Position numbers and translations under genes: made by a program. Positions 25,513 to 35,072 of a DNA stretch of 64,000 nucleotides are shown piece by piece. This DNA comes from Gammaproteobacteria bacterium (lineage in GTDB: Bacteria; Pseudomonadota; Gammaproteobacteria; Pseudomonadales; Azotimanducaceae), in the NCBI GenBank assembly GCA_018666555.1, contig JABIZD010000132.1, positions 1-64,000 on the forward strand, written 5' to 3'. The stretch's first letter is position 1, and every line of letters starts with the position of its first letter. Under the pieces are notes generated by a model. The model saw only the letters and a program-made list of their open reading frames with translations. It had not been told where the DNA came from and did no database searches.

Positions 25513-26658
25513 ATGCCCGTAACTGAAAACCTGCTTGCCATAAATGTGTCCTCTGTTAATCCACTGGAGGAAGCTAACAGAACGCTAACCGTATGCAACG
25601 CCTGCAGATACTGTGAGGGCTATTGCCCGGTCTTTAAGGCAATTACCTACCGCCGCAGTTTCGATCAACCTGATCTGGATTATCTGGCAAACCTTTGCCA
25701 CCAATGTGGCGTCTGCTATCAGGCCTGCCAATATGCGCCACCGCATGAATTTGGTATCGATGTACCCAAAGCACTGAACCTGCTACGCACAGACAACTAT
25801 GCCCGTTTCGCCTGGCCACAACAGGCTGGCAAGCTATTCCAGCACAACCCTATCTGGTTCAGCCTGATAACCGGCCTATGCCTGGCCCTGCTCATGTACC
25901 TCAGCAGCCTACCAACAAGCCTGGGCAAACCGGTTGAATCAGGCAATTTCTATGCCGTCATCAATCACTCAGTCATGGTCATATTTGCCGGCCTGACGTT
26001 TACCTACAGTATTGTCGCCATTACCCTGGCGACCCGCCGTTACTGGAAAACGATCAATGAGAAGTCCACTGTCCAGACTAACTGGACGTCAATAGGCAAA
26101 GCGATTCGCGCCAGTCTGGCGTTAACTCATCTATCCAACCAAAACAGCGTTGGCTGCCCGAGTGAAAATGACCAGCCATCAGCATGGAAGCGCTATTGCC
26201 ACCAACTAACCCTGTGGGGTTTCCTGCTCTGCTTTATGTCAACCTGCATAGCCACTGCTTATCACTATTTTCTCGGTATTCAGGCGCCCTACCCTTATTT
26301 CAGTCCTCCCGTCATAACAGGCACCTTGGGTGGATTAATGCTATTGGCGGGCACCAGCGGTTTCATCTTCCTAAAATTTGGCCAACCCCGCGCCAAACAG
26401 ATGGATCAATGGCAGCTGGATCTAACGCTGACCGCGAGCTTATGGCTGATCGCGCTAACCGGCCTGGTCTTGATGGTGCTCAGGGAGACCAACGCCATGC
26501 CTGCACTCCTGGTGATTCATCTTGGCTTCGTCTTTGGCTTTTTTATAACCATGCCCTACAGCAAAATGGTTCATGGCCTGTTCAGGTTTTTTTCTCTGGT
26601 GCTGTATTACATCGAGTCAGCAAGCTCCCCTGCTAATCCCATCAAACGCCAAACATGA
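25513..26658 (+). CDS. tcuB: Tricarballylate utilisation Fe-S/haem membrane protein TcuB-like
   Basis: A 381-residue membrane protein that accepts electrons from TcuA. The N-terminal part binds two Fe-S clusters: CNACRYCEGYCPVF and CHQCGVCYQACQYAPPHEF. The remainder has about six membrane helices with His residues suited to haem b or quinone interaction (for example INHSVMVIFAG, TAYHYFLGI and VIHLGFVFGF). This layout is that of TcuB/CitB and of the C-terminal half of CobZ. It passes electrons from the flavin to the quinone pool. It ends about 40 bp before the convergent copper ATPase gene. Confidence 0.85.
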   Translation: MPVTENLLAINVSSVNPLEEANRTLTVCNACRYCEGYCPVFKAITYRRSFDQPDLDYLANLCHQCGVCYQACQYAPPHEFGIDVPKALNLLRTDNYARFAWPQQAGKLFQHNPIWFSLITGLCLALLMYLSSLPTSLGKPVESGNFYAVINHSVMVIFAGLTFTYSIVAITLATRRYWKTINEKSTVQTNWTSIGKAIRASLALTHLSNQNSVGCPSENDQPSAWKRYCHQLTLWGFLLCFMSTCIATAYHYFLGIQAPYPYFSPPVITGTLGGLMLLAGTSGFIFLKFGQPRAKQMDQWQLDLTLTASLWLIALTGLVLMVLRETNAMPALLVIHLGFVFGFFITMPYSKMVHGLFRFFSLVLYYIESASSPANPIKRQT

Positions 26659-26662
26659 GTGC

Positions 26663-26678
26663 CATCAGCGTACTGATG
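26663..26678. terminator. Small hairpin between convergent tcuB and copA
   Basis: CATCAG (26663-26668), loop CGTA, CTGATG (26673-26678). It sits between two convergent stops but has no T-run, so terminator function is weakly supported. Confidence 0.25.
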
Positions 26679-26698
26679 ATGGTTGAGCTAATATTGCT

Positions 26699-29134
26699 CT
26701 ATGATGTGCGGCTCAGACGGAGCGCGTTTAGAACCACCGAGACTGAAGAAATGGCCATGGCAAATCCGGCCAACGCTGGATGAATCAACAGCCCAAATAA
26801 CGGGAACAACACTCCAGCTGCTACCGGAATCAACAAAATATTGTAACCAAAGGCAAGGCTGAGATTTTGCCACATATTACGTACTACCTGCAGGGAAAGC
26901 TGATGCAATTGAATCACGCTGCCCAGATTATTCTTCAATAAAGTCACATCAGCAGCTTGTATGGAAACATCTGTTCCCTGCCCCATAGCAAAACTGACAT
27001 CAGCTACGGACAATGCCGCCGCATCATTTATGCCGTCGCCAACCATAGCAACTTTGTTGCCTTTTTCCTGCAAGGCCTGGACAAATGCAAATTTCCCCTG
27101 CGGGGTCATGTCATGGTGAAACTCATCCAGCTCAAGTTCCAGAGCGATGCGCCGTGCCGCAGCCTCATGATCACCGGTAAGCATAATGACTTGTAAGCCG
27201 CTGGCTTGCAGATCAACAACCGCCTCTCGGGTTGATTCGCGGAGTTCATCTTCAAGGTGTACAACACCTAATATATTTTCATCCTGCCCCCAGTAAACCA
27301 TCGGTCCTGTTGCACTGGTTAACAACTCACCCGTGGTCTGCATACCCAACTCCTGCAAAAACTGCAGGCTCCCCATGGCAACCCGGGTTGAACCACACGA
27401 GCCAGTCATACCCTTGCCAATCTCCGTGTTCACCTGACTGACCGTCACTACTGCGGATCCTACTGAAATGCAGTATCTGCTGATTGCTTTTGCCAGAGGA
27501 TGCTGGGAATGGACGGACAGGCCATGACAAACTGCTAAATCACCCTGACCAAAACCTGGCTCATATTGGATATTTTCGACCTCTGGGGAGCCCCGGGTCA
27601 ATGTTCCGGTCTTGTCAACCACAACGACATCGATTTTACCTGCAAGTTGCAACGCTGAACTGTTCTGGAGCAGTATTCCTAGACCGGCGGCACGCCCTAC
27701 ACCTACCATAATCGACATTGGTATAGCCAGGCCAAGCGCACAAGGGCAGGCAATGATTAAAACACTGATGCCATTGATAAACGCGTAAGGCAAGAGCGTA
27801 GAATCTGCTAATTGCCACCAGACTGCTACCGTGAGGCATGCCAGGGCAACTACTACCGGCACGAACCAGGCGGCTATTTCATCTACCAATGCAGCGATCG
27901 GGGGCTTACTATTCTGAGCTTGCCTTACCAGTTCGATCATTTTAGCCAAGGTAGTCTGCTCACCGGTGCGTTCAACACAGACATCGATCGAACCTGCCTC
28001 TAGCAAGGTACCACCCGTCACCCCGTCACCAGAGCCCACCGGCTCCAAGGCGAATTCTCCTGTCAGCATAGCGAGATTAACTTCCCCCCTGCCTGAAGAA
28101 ACCAGCCCATCAAGAGGAACCGATTCTCCGGTCGTTACCCGTACCGTGTCACCCAGGACTACACTATCAATAGGGACTGTTTCAACTGTGCCTGCAGGCA
28201 GTACACGCTGTGCTGATTCCGGTTTGAGTCGCAGTAACTGGTTTACTGCTAGCGACGCTTTGCCGCGGGCGCTCTGCTCGAAGGCCTTGCCCAAATTAAC
28301 AAAACCATTAATAAAAAGTGCGGACTCAAAGTAGTGAAATCTCGCTGCCTCAGGGAACCACTCTGCTGCCACTATGAGGGCGGTGGAATACAGCCAGGCG
28401 CTACCAGTGCCTAAGGAAATCAATGTGTCCATGGTACTCGCGCCATGCTTTATTGCATTCAGGGCGCCCCGATAGAAATGCCCGCCACTCACCCATATGA
28501 TAAGTAGGACTAGCGCTGAAATTATTAGCCAGGATGGTTTTTCGGCGAGGGGAGGAAATATAGGTATGAGCATATCCAGCATAAAAATCATACCAGCAGT
28601 GAGGGCCAGAGCTGATTTTCTGACTGCCACAGAAAAATCTGACTTTACCCTCTGGTCCTGCTCATCCAGGTCATCGCTTTGCAGACGTCCTGGATAGCCT
28701 GCATCCTCGAGCGAAACCAACAAACCGTCCAGGGCTCCGTTGCTTTTTACATAGGCAGTCCCTCCAGCGTAATTAACCGTTGCCTGAAGCACCCCCGGAG
28801 AGGCCATTAAAGCGCTTTCTACCGACCGCACGCAGCTCGCACAACTCATGCCACTGACAGATAGGTTATACCCCGGGACATCTCCGAGAGATAAAACCTC
28901 TGGTTCGGGTTGTTCCTGTGCCTGGACTTCCTCAGTCAACTGGTAGCCCAGATCAAGAATCTGTTCCTGTATCTGATCAAGTAATACTGTGCCTCTGATG
29001 CAAAGGCTGTTCTGAGTGAAGTCTGCCTTGCTCGAGGATACCCCGGCGAGCTGATCTATACGGCTTTCCACTTTTCGCTCGCAGTTGGAGCAACTCATGC
29101 CAAATACAGCAATGTTTATTTCAGTTGAACTCAT
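26699..29134 (-). CDS. copA: Copper-exporting P1B-type ATPase CopA
   Basis: An 811-residue P-type ATPase with two N-terminal heavy-metal-associated domains (FGMSCSNC and SGMSCASC), eight membrane helices, the membrane metal site IACPCALGLAIP (CPC), the phosphorylated Asp in VDKTGTLTRG, and the hinge MVGDGINDAAAL. The conserved C-terminal-side helix ends in the IB-1 style region typical of Cu(I) export. The start is ATG 29134 (GAGGG upstream) rather than the in-frame TTG one codon earlier. It exports Cu(I) from cytosol to periplasm. No CueR-like regulator gene adjoins; regulation cannot be read from the sequence. Confidence 0.93.
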   Translation of the reverse strand: MSSTEINIAVFGMSCSNCERKVESRIDQLAGVSSSKADFTQNSLCIRGTVLLDQIQEQILDLGYQLTEEVQAQEQPEPEVLSLGDVPGYNLSVSGMSCASCVRSVESALMASPGVLQATVNYAGGTAYVKSNGALDGLLVSLEDAGYPGRLQSDDLDEQDQRVKSDFSVAVRKSALALTAGMIFMLDMLIPIFPPLAEKPSWLIISALVLLIIWVSGGHFYRGALNAIKHGASTMDTLISLGTGSAWLYSTALIVAAEWFPEAARFHYFESALFINGFVNLGKAFEQSARGKASLAVNQLLRLKPESAQRVLPAGTVETVPIDSVVLGDTVRVTTGESVPLDGLVSSGRGEVNLAMLTGEFALEPVGSGDGVTGGTLLEAGSIDVCVERTGEQTTLAKMIELVRQAQNSKPPIAALVDEIAAWFVPVVVALACLTVAVWWQLADSTLLPYAFINGISVLIIACPCALGLAIPMSIMVGVGRAAGLGILLQNSSALQLAGKIDVVVVDKTGTLTRGSPEVENIQYEPGFGQGDLAVCHGLSVHSQHPLAKAISRYCISVGSAVVTVSQVNTEIGKGMTGSCGSTRVAMGSLQFLQELGMQTTGELLTSATGPMVYWGQDENILGVVHLEDELRESTREAVVDLQASGLQVIMLTGDHEAAARRIALELELDEFHHDMTPQGKFAFVQALQEKGNKVAMVGDGINDAAALSVADVSFAMGQGTDVSIQAADVTLLKNNLGSVIQLHQLSLQVVRNMWQNLSLAFGYNILLIPVAAGVLFPLFGLLIHPALAGFAMAISSVSVVLNALRLSRTS

Positions 29135-29194
29135 CAAACCCTCATCGTCTAAAGTGTGTACTGTCTCTTTTCAGGCACCTGGTCAGTCAACAGA

Positions 29195-30202
29195 CTAAGT
29201 TTGCAATGCAGCCAGTCGATCCTCAATTAACTTTAGCTCTGTTGCCAGTATTTCAGAATCACCGGAACTATCCTGTTTCTTTTCATCCAGGCGCCGCAGA
29301 ATTAATTTCCGGGCGGCCATCAACTCTTTAGCTTCTATGGCCTTATCGAACACGATTTCCTCTGCCTGAACCCGGTTTTCGGAACGCTTGACTGGCAGCA
29401 TACCCGGAATCAGTCGCATGTTTTCGTTCTGTTGAATGTGCCTGGCAATACTGGGAGAAACTATTTCGATACCCGACAAGTGCAGCACGTCTAACAGATT
29501 CTGGTTTAGTAGCGACTTTGCTGTGAGTATCAACTGAACATCATTCAGCAATCCACTGACCTTATAGGTGACTGCAAAGTCTCCCAGCTGAGTGATATGC
29601 ACAAACGGGTCGGTTAACCCTGCCTGCTCTGCCGCCTGCAACATTAAAGGTCTGACTTGATTATGAGACACGTCGTATCCTAGAGATAATGTCGTAAAAA
29701 CCATACTGCCAGTGCTCTGCGATACAACCACAGGATGACTCAGAAAGGTAGCATTTGGAATCGCTACCAATTCCCTGTTTTCAGATTGGATCTCAGTATC
29801 AAAAAGCCCTTTTTGTGAAACTTTGCCGATATAATCTGCTACCGCGATAAAGTCACCCACCTTGAAAGGTTTAGTCACTCTTAACATCAAAGCAGCCATA
29901 AAATTGGTCACAAAGACCGTAGAAGAAAATGCCACCACACCTGATATAACGATCCCAATCAAAGCCAGGACCTGATTGCGAGTTCCCTCAGCAAGGGGGC
30001 TCGATATAATAACTGAGACCAGGAGTACCACGGCCAGCAAAAACTGGATTAACTGATAAGCAAATTTAGAATTGTCAGAACTGTTTCTTCTTCGCCTGAT
30101 AAAAAAATGATTCCAGGAAACCAGCACCAGAACCGAGGCAACCAGAGTAACCAGCATAGGGACGAGAGGCTGCAATAAGGTCATATCTAGAAGTTCAGGC
30201 AT
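29195..30202 (-). CDS. MscS-family mechanosensitive channel
   Basis: A 335-residue small-conductance mechanosensitive channel homologue. Three N-terminal helices are seen (from PLVPMLVTLVASVLVLVSW). The pore-lining third helix is SGVVAFSSTVFVTNFMAALM, then the beta domain entry RVTKPFKVGDFIAVADYIGKV. The C-terminal ~60 residues are charged and probably coiled (ELMAARKLILRRLDEKK). It releases solutes upon hypo-osmotic shock. It lies 60 bp upstream of copA on the same strand and may be co-transcribed with it. Confidence 0.87.
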   Translation of the reverse strand: MPELLDMTLLQPLVPMLVTLVASVLVLVSWNHFFIRRRRNSSDNSKFAYQLIQFLLAVVLLVSVIISSPLAEGTRNQVLALIGIVISGVVAFSSTVFVTNFMAALMLRVTKPFKVGDFIAVADYIGKVSQKGLFDTEIQSENRELVAIPNATFLSHPVVVSQSTGSMVFTTLSLGYDVSHNQVRPLMLQAAEQAGLTDPFVHITQLGDFAVTYKVSGLLNDVQLILTAKSLLNQNLLDVLHLSGIEIVSPSIARHIQQNENMRLIPGMLPVKRSENRVQAEEIVFDKAIEAKELMAARKLILRRLDEKKQDSSGDSEILATELKLIEDRLAALQT

Positions 30203-30246
30203 AAATTCATCGAAACAATGAGATTGCCATTACTTTAACCGGATAT

Positions 30247-31842
30247 TTAGCTATTTAGAATCTCATGGCTTATCTTCTCAGCCATCATAATCACTACAGC
30301 GTTTAAATTACCGTTGGTAATCTCTGGCATGATCGACGCATCAACCACGCGCAACCCTCGGACACCTCTAACCTGACCTGCCTCATCAACCACTGCCATA
30401 TCATCCTCACCCATGCGACAAGTGCCACTTGGATGATAGGCGCTTTCTGCAAATTGCCTGACAAATGCCTCCAGGTCACTCGGTCCCGGTCGAATTTCTT
30501 TATCAACAAAAGGGGAAAATGCCGGTTGCGCCATAATCTCCCTGGCCTTACTAATCCCCCTGAACATAACCGATCTATCCAACTCAGTTGCATGGTAATT
30601 GAATTGAATCCTGGGCGGGTCTCCTGGATTGTTCGAGCGCAGCGATACCGCTCCTCTACTAGTGGGTTTCATTGGTCCTACATGGACCTGAACACCATGC
30701 CCCTGGAATTGATTTTTGCCATCGTAATCCATAGCGATAGGCAAAAAATGAAACTGTAGATCAGGGTAACCGTGATCTAACCCACTGCGCAGAAATGCTC
30801 CGGTATGAAAATGATTACTGGCAGCTGCCCCTGACTGATTCAGGTACCACTGCAGTCCCACCCAGGGCTTCCTGTACCATTTGCTCATGGGGTAGAGGGA
30901 GACTGGCTTTTTTAAACTGTACTGCACATAAACCTCAAGATGGTCCTGAAGGTTTTGTCCGACACCCGGCAATTCAAACTGACAATCAATGGCCTTGCTA
31001 CGCAATTCATCTGCCGCACCGATACCCGATAGCATGAGTAATTGCGGGCTATTAATAGCGCCGCCACAAAGTAACACTTCTTTTCTTGCCCTGGCCTGAC
31101 CCTCCTCACCTTGATGAGTAAAGTTGACTCCGACTGCCCGGTCCTGCTCAAAAATAATATCCTCGACCCTTGTCCGAGTCATGATGGTAACGCCAGTCTC
31201 AAACTGACTCTGCCGACTGAGTTTTGTGCCATTTAGATAGGCAACCGCAGCGCTTTGCCGTTTGCCCCCATATATGGTGCGATCAAACAGCCCAAAGCCT
31301 TCCTGCTGAACACCATTAAAATCATCGGTTCGATCTTGACCCATCTCAACCCCGGCGGTTAACCAGGCCTGATATAACGGGTTTGAAACGTCTCCTCGAG
31401 TGATTTTCAGCGGACCCGAATCACCTCTATAATCCAAGTCCTGGCCAGCGACAGTTTCCGATTTCTTGAAAAAAGGCAGGCAATCCAGATAAGACCACCC
31501 CGCCAAACCGGCATTCTCTGCCCAGCGCTGATAATCAAACTGATTACCACGAACGAAAATCATGCCGTTAATTGCCGATGAACCGCCCAGGACTTTGCCT
31601 CTCGGGCAATACATGCGCCTTTGGTTCAGATGGGGCTCGGGTTCTGAATGGTAAAACCAGTTATATCGATCGGTGGCGAGCACCTCGGAAAGCGCCGCCG
31701 GCATGTGAAGACGAAAATCCCAGTTCCAAGCCTTCGAGCCGGCCTCAATTAGCAGAATGGAGTTCCGCTCGGCTAACCGCCGTGCCATGACACAACCCGC
31801 CGAGCCTGCCCCAACCACAATGTAATCTACTTCAATACCCAT
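30247..31842 (-). CDS. GMC-family FAD oxidoreductase (choline dehydrogenase-like)
   Basis: A 531-residue glucose-methanol-choline oxidoreductase. The FAD motif is YIVVGAGSAGCVMARRL. The two GMC signatures are visible: GKVLGGSSAINGMIFVRG and GAINSPQLLMLSGIG. The active-site His lies in ESAYHPSGTCRMG, and the second catalytic position in NGNLNAVVIMMAEK reads Asn, as in alcohol or choline dehydrogenases. The start is ATG 31842, since the frame before it begins at a TTG. The substrate is some alcohol; no betaine genes adjoin. It lies 16 bp after hinT, so the two are likely one operon. Confidence 0.9.
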   Translation of the reverse strand: MGIEVDYIVVGAGSAGCVMARRLAERNSILLIEAGSKAWNWDFRLHMPAALSEVLATDRYNWFYHSEPEPHLNQRRMYCPRGKVLGGSSAINGMIFVRGNQFDYQRWAENAGLAGWSYLDCLPFFKKSETVAGQDLDYRGDSGPLKITRGDVSNPLYQAWLTAGVEMGQDRTDDFNGVQQEGFGLFDRTIYGGKRQSAAVAYLNGTKLSRQSQFETGVTIMTRTRVEDIIFEQDRAVGVNFTHQGEEGQARARKEVLLCGGAINSPQLLMLSGIGAADELRSKAIDCQFELPGVGQNLQDHLEVYVQYSLKKPVSLYPMSKWYRKPWVGLQWYLNQSGAAASNHFHTGAFLRSGLDHGYPDLQFHFLPIAMDYDGKNQFQGHGVQVHVGPMKPTSRGAVSLRSNNPGDPPRIQFNYHATELDRSVMFRGISKAREIMAQPAFSPFVDKEIRPGPSDLEAFVRQFAESAYHPSGTCRMGEDDMAVVDEAGQVRGVRGLRVVDASIMPEITNGNLNAVVIMMAEKISHEILNS

Positions 31843-31858
31843 AACCCTGGCCAATTAA

Positions 31859-32221
31859 CTAATTAAACGGCTTTGCGATGCTCGATTCTGCCAACGTAGT
31901 CTGTGCAAGAATATGCAGATGAAGATGAAAAACAGTCTGTCCAGCAGCTTCGCCATTGTTTATGACCAACCGAAAGGCGTCATCAAGACCCAGTTTTCGG
32001 GTGACCTCTCCTACCACCAAAAGCAGGTGACCCAAAAGCATGGCTTGTTCCTTGGTCGCATCCACGAGCCGGGGGATGGGCTCTTTTGGTATTACCAGCA
32101 GATGCGTAGGAGCCTGAGGCTGGATATCTTCAATTACAATGGCTAGATCATCCTCATATATTTTTTCGGTCGGAATCTCATTATCAATAATCCGTGAAAA
32201 GATCGATTTTTGTTCAGACAA
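31859..32221 (-). CDS. hinT: HIT-family purine nucleotide hydrolase HinT-like
   Basis: A 120-residue histidine triad protein. The triad HLHLHIL (HxHxHxx) and the IFSRIIDNEIPTEKIYEDD start are those of HinT/PKCI, which hydrolyses AMP-phosphoramidates. The start codon is TTG at 32221, preceded by AGGGGGA about six bases upstream; no ATG or GTG in frame could give the conserved N-terminus. It is followed by a GMC oxidoreductase gene. Confidence 0.9.
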   Translation of the reverse strand: MSEQKSIFSRIIDNEIPTEKIYEDDLAIVIEDIQPQAPTHLLVIPKEPIPRLVDATKEQAMLLGHLLLVVGEVTRKLGLDDAFRLVINNGEAAGQTVFHLHLHILAQTTLAESSIAKPFN

Positions 32222-32353
32222 GATATCCCCCTGTGCATTAGTAAATCCTGAAAGCTTATAATTTTACCTTAAAGTCCCCCAGGGATAAAAACAGAATCGC
32301 TGGTAAACAAGGTTTGATTGAATTGGTCATCGCGGTTTCCTGCCATGGCCAGC

Positions 32354-32395
32354 AGCGAACAGCGAACAGCGAACAGCGAACAGCGAACAGCGAAC
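32354..32395. repeat. Six perfect copies of a 7-bp repeat (AGCGAAC)
   Basis: The heptamer AGCGAAC is repeated exactly six times, with a partial AGC before it. It lies in the 254-bp gap between hinT and the TauD-like gene and ends about 80 bp before the latter's ATG, within its probable promoter zone. Such short perfect arrays are prone to slipped-strand length change. Confidence 0.95.
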
Positions 32396-32475
32396 AGGTT
32401 AATTAAGCTTTCCTAAATCACAGCAGCCAATTTATACTGCCAAATAAACAAACTTGCCAAACCAGTTGACGCAAC

Positions 32476-33339
32476 ATGGCCAATCTAACAATAAAACCAA
32501 TTTCCGGCAGTCTCGGAGCTGAAATCTCGGGGGTTGATGTCAATCATCTCAGCGATACGGAATTCGATTTACTAGAGCAGGCATTCCATGAATATCTGGT
32601 GCTCGCTATCAGAGCACAGAAAATGGACCCTGCTTGCCTCCATGCACTGACCCAGCGCCTGGGCGGTGTCGGTGAGACGCCCTACCTGACAGGATTGACT
32701 GACTGGCCTGATGTCGTCCCGATTATCAAAGAAGCTAACGAACAATCAGCGCATAGTTTCGGAGCAGGCTGGCATACTGATTTCACTTTCCAAAGCTGTC
32801 CTCCAAGCAGAACCCTGTTATACGCCGTCGATATCCCTCCCCTAGGAGGCGACACGCTCTACTGCAACTTGTACAAAGCCTATGACATGCTGTCACCTGC
32901 CATGCAAAATCTGTTGCTGGATTTGAACTGTGTACACAGTGCGATTCGCTCGTACGGTCCGCAGGCCACACTGCGCGATCATCTCGAAAACATGGAAATC
33001 CACAACGATCACCGTCGACCCATAGAACAGGTCCATCCAGTCGTGCGGCAGCATCCAGTAACCGGTCGCAATGCTCTATGGATTAATCCGACCTATAGCA
33101 TCCGCTTTGAAGCGATGACAGAGGATGAAAGCCAGCCTTTACTGGATTATCTCAACCAAATAGCCATTGACCCTTCGCTGACTGCTCGGCTTTCATGGCA
33201 ACCAGGAACGCTGACCATCTGGGATAATCGTTGCACTCAGCACTGCGCCACCTCTGACTACAAGGGACATCGCAGAGAAATGCTACGAACGACAGTCGCC
33301 GGCGAAATACCAGTATCACCTAATGCGGCTTTAGTTTAA
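32476..33339 (+). CDS. TauD/TfdA-family dioxygenase
   Basis: A 287-residue Fe(II)/2-oxoglutarate dioxygenase. The opening IKPISGSLGAEISGVDV is the TauD/TfdA start. Iron ligands are His and Asp in GWHTDFTF and the distal His in WDNRCTQHCATSD. The Arg binding 2-oxoglutarate is in KGHRREMLRTTV. Members hydroxylate taurine, alkyl sulfates, 2,4-D-like acids or other small acids. No transporter adjoins to narrow this down. A 7-bp repeat array precedes the gene. Confidence 0.88.
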   Translation: MANLTIKPISGSLGAEISGVDVNHLSDTEFDLLEQAFHEYLVLAIRAQKMDPACLHALTQRLGGVGETPYLTGLTDWPDVVPIIKEANEQSAHSFGAGWHTDFTFQSCPPSRTLLYAVDIPPLGGDTLYCNLYKAYDMLSPAMQNLLLDLNCVHSAIRSYGPQATLRDHLENMEIHNDHRRPIEQVHPVVRQHPVTGRNALWINPTYSIRFEAMTEDESQPLLDYLNQIAIDPSLTARLSWQPGTLTIWDNRCTQHCATSDYKGHRREMLRTTVAGEIPVSPNAALV

Positions 33340-33385
33340 TAAACCTAATAACCACTCTGCAGGCTACAAACCAGGGGCTGAAACC

Positions 33386-34111
33386 ATGATTCACGCCATC
33401 TCAATAGGTTACAAATGGCTCGTCATTTACCCGACCCTGGTAATTTCTACTTTAGTTCTGGGACCGATGCTAATCCTATTATCTTTCATCGGCCTGGCTG
33501 ATCAGGGCTCCAGCATTCTGGCGACACGATGGGCGCGCATTAATCTCCGCTGCTGTTTAATCAATGCCAACATTACTGGTCTTGATCATATTCAGGCAGG
33601 TCAGTCCTACATCATCGCCGCTAACCACCAGAGCCTAATTGATATTTTTCTCGTTTACGGATTTTCCCCTGTTGAATTCAAATGGGTGATGAAAACAGAA
33701 CTGGGCGCGGTGCCTATTCTTGGGACTGCATGCAAGGCAATGGGGCACATCCTCATAGATCGATCAAATCCGCAATCAGCCATTAGCAGCATCAACGAGG
33801 CAGCAAAGAAAATCAGTAACGGTATGTGCATCGTGTTTTTCCCGGAAGGTACTCGATCAGACAATGAAAGCGTCATGCCCTTTAAAAAAGGAGCCTTCAG
33901 GCTGGCGATCGAGTTGGGCATCCCCATTCTCCCGATAAGCCTTCACAATACCGGCAACCTGGTGCCAAACGGAACACTTAACTGGAAACCGGGCCAGGTC
34001 AGCATGCAGATTCATGAACCTATTGCCACTCATTTGCTGACCCCTGATAACGTAAACGATCTTAAGGACCGAACCAGACAACAAATCATCAATGCATTGA
34101 CTCAACCATGA
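33386..34111 (+). CDS. 1-acyl-sn-glycerol-3-phosphate acyltransferase (PlsC family)
   Basis: A 241-residue membrane-bound acyltransferase. An N-terminal helix (WLVIYPTLVISTLVLGPMLI) precedes the catalytic HX4D in AANHQSLIDIF. The glycerol-phosphate motif is FFPEGTRS, and LGIPILPISL completes the family blocks. It makes phosphatidic acid from lysophosphatidic acid, or acylates a similar acceptor. It lies 46 bp after the TauD-like gene on the same strand. Confidence 0.9.
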   Translation: MIHAISIGYKWLVIYPTLVISTLVLGPMLILLSFIGLADQGSSILATRWARINLRCCLINANITGLDHIQAGQSYIIAANHQSLIDIFLVYGFSPVEFKWVMKTELGAVPILGTACKAMGHILIDRSNPQSAISSINEAAKKISNGMCIVFFPEGTRSDNESVMPFKKGAFRLAIELGIPILPISLHNTGNLVPNGTLNWKPGQVSMQIHEPIATHLLTPDNVNDLKDRTRQQIINALTQP

Positions 34112-34153
34112 TTTAATTATTACTCTGTATTGCTCAGCTAACCGGAGTTCGAA

Positions 34154-34939
34154 ATGAGAGAGAATCATGTCCTTAACGCCTGGCGTGAAAACAAGCAGAC
34201 AATTGGTGGCTGGCTGTCAATTGACTCTATCCATAGCGCTGAAACCATGGCTCATATTGGCTTCGATTGGTTATGCCTGGATATGCAACACGGGCTACTG
34301 GATTTCAATGACATCAAGCGGATCCTACCGGCTATTTCAACAACCTCGACCCTGCCTTTTGTCAGAGTTCCCTGGAATGAGCCCTATGAAATAATGAAAG
34401 TTCTTGATGCGGGCGCCTACGGTGTCATTGTCCCGCTGGTCAATAATCGGCAAGAAGCAGAACGCGCCGTGGCTGCCTGTCGCTATCCACCAGAGGGCAT
34501 GCGCTCTCTCGGTCCCATCCGTGCTGCCCTCTATGGCGGCCCTGGATACATCCAGGAGGCCAATGACCATATGGCTTGTATCGTCATGATTGAAACTGCT
34601 GAAGCACTGGAAAATCTAGACGATATACTGTCAACGCCAGGAGTTAATGCGGCCTATATCGGACCGTCGGATCTAGCCTATGCTCTGAATATGGCCCCAA
34701 CGGGAGACAACAGCCATCCCGAACACCTCGTTGCAGTAAAGAAAATACTGGCAGCCTGTCAAAAAAATGGCGTGGCAGCAGGCATCCATACCCTTTCGCT
34801 GGAATACTCCCTGCGCTATCTGGACCTGGGTTTTAATTTTGTCAGCCTGGGTGCCGATATTGCTTTTTTGAGCAGACTGGCTAGAAAGGAATTAAAAGAA
34901 GCCAGGACAGCCAGCGACACTCCACAAATCAAAACATGA
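34154..34939 (+). CDS. HpcH/HpaI-family class II aldolase
   Basis: A 261-residue TIM-barrel aldolase like 4-hydroxy-2-oxoheptanedioate or 2-dehydro-3-deoxyglucarate aldolase. The base region is LCLDMQHGLLDF, and the metal ligands are Glu in CIVMIETAEALEN and Asp in AAYIGPSDLAYAL. The PPxGxRS-like loop is seen as YPPEGMRSLGP. It cleaves 2-keto-4-hydroxy acids to pyruvate and an aldehyde. It follows the PlsC-like gene by 42 bp with CCGGAG nine bases before the ATG. Confidence 0.88.
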   Translation: MRENHVLNAWRENKQTIGGWLSIDSIHSAETMAHIGFDWLCLDMQHGLLDFNDIKRILPAISTTSTLPFVRVPWNEPYEIMKVLDAGAYGVIVPLVNNRQEAERAVAACRYPPEGMRSLGPIRAALYGGPGYIQEANDHMACIVMIETAEALENLDDILSTPGVNAAYIGPSDLAYALNMAPTGDNSHPEHLVAVKKILAACQKNGVAAGIHTLSLEYSLRYLDLGFNFVSLGADIAFLSRLARKELKEARTASDTPQIKT

Positions 34940-35072
34940 GTAAACTATAAAAGCGTCATAATGTAAGCGCGCCCTGGGTAAGGATTTCCATTTAAAAAGC
35001 GTAATCTTTTTAAGGGTTTTCCGCTGCTTATTAGGGCCAACCACCCATATGTAATAGTGGAGCCTGAACACA

